From the NCBI GenBank assembly GCA_045126355.1, contig JBGVOE010000045.1, positions 1 through 7,578 of the forward strand: a stretch of DNA of 7,578 bases, written 5' to 3'. Source of the stretch: CAZSIA01 sp045126355 (GTDB taxonomy: Bacteria; Bacillota_I; Bacilli_A; Acholeplasmatales; Anaeroplasmataceae). The translations under genes were made by a program, and so were the position numbers. The number at the start of each line of letters is the position of its first letter. Position 1 is the stretch's first letter. A model generated the notes under the pieces. The model worked only from the letters and a program-made list of their open reading frames with translations. It made no database searches and was not told where the DNA came from. This document shows, one piece after another, positions 5,147-7,578 of the stretch.

Positions 5147-7414
5147 TTGAAAAAAATTATTATAGTAGAGTCACCATCTAAATCTAAAACTATTGAGAGT
5201 TATATGGGTGAAGATTTTAAAGTAGTTGCATCAAATGGGCATATCAGAGATTTATCAACTAAAGGTAAAGGTGGATTAGGTATTGATATTCCTGCTGGCT
5301 TTATTCCACGTTATGAAATCTTAAAAGATAAAACTATGAAAGTAGCTGAACTTAAAAAGATTTGTAAAGGTAATGAAGTTTATCTTGCAACCGACCCTGA
5401 CCGTGAAGGTGAAGCGATTAGCTGGCATTTAGCTAGTGTTTTAGAATTAGACTTAAATACTGTTAAAAGAATTGAATTTAATGAGATTACAAAACCTGCA
5501 ATCTTAGAAGCGTTTGCTCATCCTAGAAGAATTGACCAATCACTTGTTCAATCTCAAGAAACTAGAAGAATGTTAGATAGAATTATTGGTTTCCAATTAT
5601 CTAATTTACTTCAAAAAAAGATTAAAACAAAATCAGCAGGTCGTGTTCAAAGTAGTGTTTTAAAATTAATTGTTGATTTAGAAGAAGAAATAAATAACTT
5701 CGTATCTACGCCGTTTTATCAAATTTCTGCATCTAATGATAATATGACATTAAACCTAGTTGATAGTAAAAATGTTATTAAAAAAATCACATCTAAAGAA
5801 GAAGCAAATAATATCTATAGTTCTTTAAAAAAATCATTTATTTGTAAAGAAGTTATTAAAAGCGAGACTTTACGTAGTTCAAAACCAGCTTTTATTACTT
5901 CAACGCTTCAACAAGAAGCATCAGTCAAATATGGATTTTCAGCTGATAAAACAATGCGTATAGCACAAGCTTTATATGAAGGTAAGCTAGTTGGAGATAT
6001 GCAAGTGGGGTTAATTACTTACATGCGTACTGACTCTACAAGATTATCTGATTTATTTGTTGATCAAGCAATGAAATTTATTAAAGATAATTATGGTAGT
6101 AATTACTGTGGTAAACCTAAACTTAAAAATAAAGATAGTGCCCAAGATGCGCATGAAGCGATTAGACCAACATCACTATCACGCAAGCCAGAAGATGTTG
6201 ATAAGTATTTAACAAGCGATGAAAGAAAGATTTATAAACTAATTTATAATAGAACAATTTCAAGTTTAATGGCATCAGCTAAATTTGAAAGTACAACTTT
6301 ATTATTTGATAATAGTGGTCATACATTTAAAACAACAGGTCAAAGATTATTATTTGATGGTTATTTAAAAGCATATGGCTTAGGTGATGAAGACAAAAAT
6401 AAATTATTACCTGAGATTTTAGAGGGTGATGTTTTAGATGGTTTTGATGTTGAATTAGAAGAATTATTTACAAAACCAAAACCATTCTATACAGAAGCTA
6501 CAATTATTAAAACAATGGAAGAGTTAGGAATTGGTAGACCTAGTACATACGCTCAAACAATTTCTAAACTTAAAACAAGTAAATATATTGAAATTATTGA
6601 AAAGAAAATCAGACCAACTGAACAAGGTATTTTATCAATTAAAAAATTAGAAGACTTCTTTATGCAAATCTTAGAACCTAAATATACAGCTGATATGGAA
6701 AAGATATTAGATGAGATTGCCGCAGGTACTATGAATAGTGTAGTAGAACTTCAAAAATTTTATAATGGATTCTATCCTTTATATGAAAAAGCACATAAAG
6801 AGATGGAAGCTTTAGAAGGAGTACCTACAGGTGAAGCGTGTCCTAAATGTGGAGCTCCACTAGTTAAAAGAATTGGAAAATATGGTGAGTTTGTATCATG
6901 TTCAAAATTCCCTGAATGTGATTATAAACCAGCTAAAGAAGCACCAGTTGATCCAGAATTAGGAATTAAATGTCCTGTATGTTTACGTGGTCATATTGTT
7001 CAAAAAGTAAACAAAGGTAAGTTCTTCTATGCATGTAATAACTTCCCAAGATGTAAAACAATCTTCCCATATAAACCTATTGAAGGAGCATATTGTGAGA
7101 TTTGTGGGTCTGTTATGTTAGACTCTCCAAATGGAATGATTTGTTCTAATAGAGATTGTAAAAAAGAAACTGATGAACATGTTGAAGGAGTAATTTGTCC
7201 AATTTGTAAAGAAGGACACCTTCAAAAAAGAACAGCCGTTAAAGGTAAGAATAAAGGAAAAGAATTTTGGGCTTGTGATAGATATCCAAAATGTAAAACA
7301 ACTTTCTCTGATGAACCAGTTAATGAAACATGTGGTATTTGCGGATCACAAATGGTGAAAAAAGGAGAAAAAGTAAGTTGTACTAAACCAACTTGCGAAA
7401 ACTTTATAAAATAA
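5147..7414 (+). CDS. topA: DNA topoisomerase I (type IA)
   Basis: Relaxes negatively supercoiled DNA through a transient 5'-phosphotyrosine link and limits R-loops. From TTG 5147 the protein has 755 residues. The Toprim domain holds Glu8 (IVESPSK) and the DPDRE motif with Asp83, Asp85 and Glu87. GRVQS at 165-169, the active Tyr292 in ITYMRTDS, HEAIRPT at 336-342 and GRPSTYA at 464-470 are all intact. The C-terminal 190 residues hold five four-cysteine zinc modules: C565/568/585/591, C609/612/630/636, C650/653/666/671, C684/687/710/716 and C729/732/745/750. Modules 2-3 and 4-5 look like a tandem duplication. Bacillus TopA is shorter (about 690 residues) with fewer modules. The gene has its own promoter after the rnhB terminator. 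In many Bacillota dprA precedes topA, but no dprA is present here. Confidence 0.96.
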   Translation: MKKIIIVESPSKSKTIESYMGEDFKVVASNGHIRDLSTKGKGGLGIDIPAGFIPRYEILKDKTMKVAELKKICKGNEVYLATDPDREGEAISWHLASVLELDLNTVKRIEFNEITKPAILEAFAHPRRIDQSLVQSQETRRMLDRIIGFQLSNLLQKKIKTKSAGRVQSSVLKLIVDLEEEINNFVSTPFYQISASNDNMTLNLVDSKNVIKKITSKEEANNIYSSLKKSFICKEVIKSETLRSSKPAFITSTLQQEASVKYGFSADKTMRIAQALYEGKLVGDMQVGLITYMRTDSTRLSDLFVDQAMKFIKDNYGSNYCGKPKLKNKDSAQDAHEAIRPTSLSRKPEDVDKYLTSDERKIYKLIYNRTISSLMASAKFESTTLLFDNSGHTFKTTGQRLLFDGYLKAYGLGDEDKNKLLPEILEGDVLDGFDVELEELFTKPKPFYTEATIIKTMEELGIGRPSTYAQTISKLKTSKYIEIIEKKIRPTEQGILSIKKLEDFFMQILEPKYTADMEKILDEIAAGTMNSVVELQKFYNGFYPLYEKAHKEMEALEGVPTGEACPKCGAPLVKRIGKYGEFVSCSKFPECDYKPAKEAPVDPELGIKCPVCLRGHIVQKVNKGKFFYACNNFPRCKTIFPYKPIEGAYCEICGSVMLDSPNGMICSNRDCKKETDEHVEGVICPICKEGHLQKRTAVKGKNKGKEFWACDRYPKCKTTFSDEPVNETCGICGSQMVKKGEKVSCTKPTCENFIK
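6971..7396 (+). repeat. Internal protein duplication in TopA: two zinc-module pairs
   Basis: The regions 6971-7159 and 7196-7396 encode aligned blocks. The shared pattern is CPxCxxGHxxQK, then KGKxFxAC, xxPxCKTxF, CxICGSxM and a final Cx4C. Each unit therefore has one long-loop and one short-loop Cys4 module. The similarity is seen in the protein; the DNA has drifted. Confidence 0.7.
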
Positions 7415-7440
7415 TTAGATAGATTAAGTAATAAATTAAA

Positions 7441-7552
7441 GGCTCTCTAAAATCTTAGGGAGGTAGAGAGGTAGGTAGCTACCTCAGAATTGATAAAATA
7501 ATAAAAGACAATAATTAATCCTTTTAAAATCTGAGGTAGTTATTGTCTTTTT
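7441..7552 (+). ncRNA. Candidate structured RNA with alternative hairpins (attenuator-like)
   Basis: Hairpin A pairs 7443-7450 with 7455-7462. Hairpin B pairs 7468-7474 with 7479-7485. Stem C, terminator-like, pairs 7503-7514 with 7540-7551. Competing with these, 7443-7449 pairs perfectly with 7464-7470, and 7479-7488 (CTACCTCAGA) pairs perfectly with 7530-7539 (TCTGAGGTAG). The two sets are coherent alternatives. It may be a leader for a gene beyond the window, the 3' end of the topA mRNA, or a small RNA. No convincing promoter was found just upstream, and it matches no riboswitch class I know. Confidence 0.4.
7503..7552. terminator. Bidirectional intrinsic terminator after topA
   Basis: A perfect 12-bp stem (7503-7514 with 7540-7551) encloses a 25-base loop. 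It is followed by TTTTT within 7548-7552 on the + strand. On the - strand it is followed by TTTTATTATTTTAT, so it could stop transcription from either side. It is the only terminator-like structure after the topA stop at 7414. Confidence 0.6.
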
Positions 7553-7578
7553 ATTATGCACTAATCATTATATTTTGT

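Noticed and set aside
7441..7552. T-box leader or known riboswitch
   Set aside because: I see no T-box antiterminator motif (such as AGGGTGGNACCGCG), no specifier stem, and no core I recognise from common riboswitches.
7552..7578. C-terminal codons of a convergent - strand gene
   Set aside because: One - strand frame reads a few codons to TAA at about 7560-7558, and the terminator would suit it. Eight codons in AT-rich DNA are no evidence by themselves.
1..7578. TGA read as tryptophan (mycoplasma code)
   Set aside because: All five complete genes are open under the standard code, tryptophan is TGG at conserved positions such as IQWFPGH, and every stop is TAA.

Overview
The window is AT-rich (judged by eye, not computed) and carries a run of housekeeping genes on the + strand, plus the 5' end of one gene on the - strand. 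Strong AGGAGG-type ribosome binding sites, a Gram-positive-type signal peptidase, an RbgA/YlqF GTPase, stops that are all TAA, tryptophan coded by TGG, and no in-frame TGA in any gene all fit a low-GC Bacillota. The best guess is a Bacilli or Mollicutes-related lineage that keeps the standard genetic code (not a TGA=Trp mycoplasma). Species cannot be named from this sequence.

Layout. Positions 1-125 hold the first 41 codons of an unrecognised - strand gene. Positions 126-303 are a divergent intergenic region with two back-to-back extended -10 promoters, a 10-bp inverted repeat that covers the - strand gene's ribosome binding site, an operator-like palindrome and a small 5'-UTR hairpin. Then comes a tight + strand cluster: a membrane-segment-free FtsK/SpoIIIE (SftA-like) DNA translocase (304-2583), signal peptidase I with three predicted membrane segments (2586-3467), the ribosome-assembly GTPase rbgA/ylqF (3488-4339) and rnhB for RNase HII (4323-4982, overlapping rbgA by 17 bp). 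An intrinsic terminator at 4994-5026 closes this unit. A second unit starts with phased A-tracts and a good sigma-A promoter (5091-5119) and contains topA (5147-7414), whose C-terminus has five four-cysteine zinc modules. The last 164 bases hold nested, mutually competing hairpins ending in a terminator-like stem with a T-run on both strands.

The genes belong to chromosome segregation (FtsK/SftA), protein export (LepB), 50S assembly (RbgA), ribonucleotide and R-loop removal (RnhB) and supercoil relaxation (TopA). rbgA-rnhB followed by topA is a conserved Bacillota neighbourhood. RNase HII and topoisomerase I both limit RNA-DNA hybrid problems, so their proximity makes sense, although terminator and promoter separate them here.

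Most of the window is ordinary core genome. No defence system, CRISPR array, tRNA, rRNA or insertion sequence was seen. The parts most worth a second look are the bistable-looking RNA element after topA, the altered guanine-recognition motif in the RbgA GTPase, the structured divergent promoter region, the phased A-tracts before topA and the internal zinc-module duplication in TopA.
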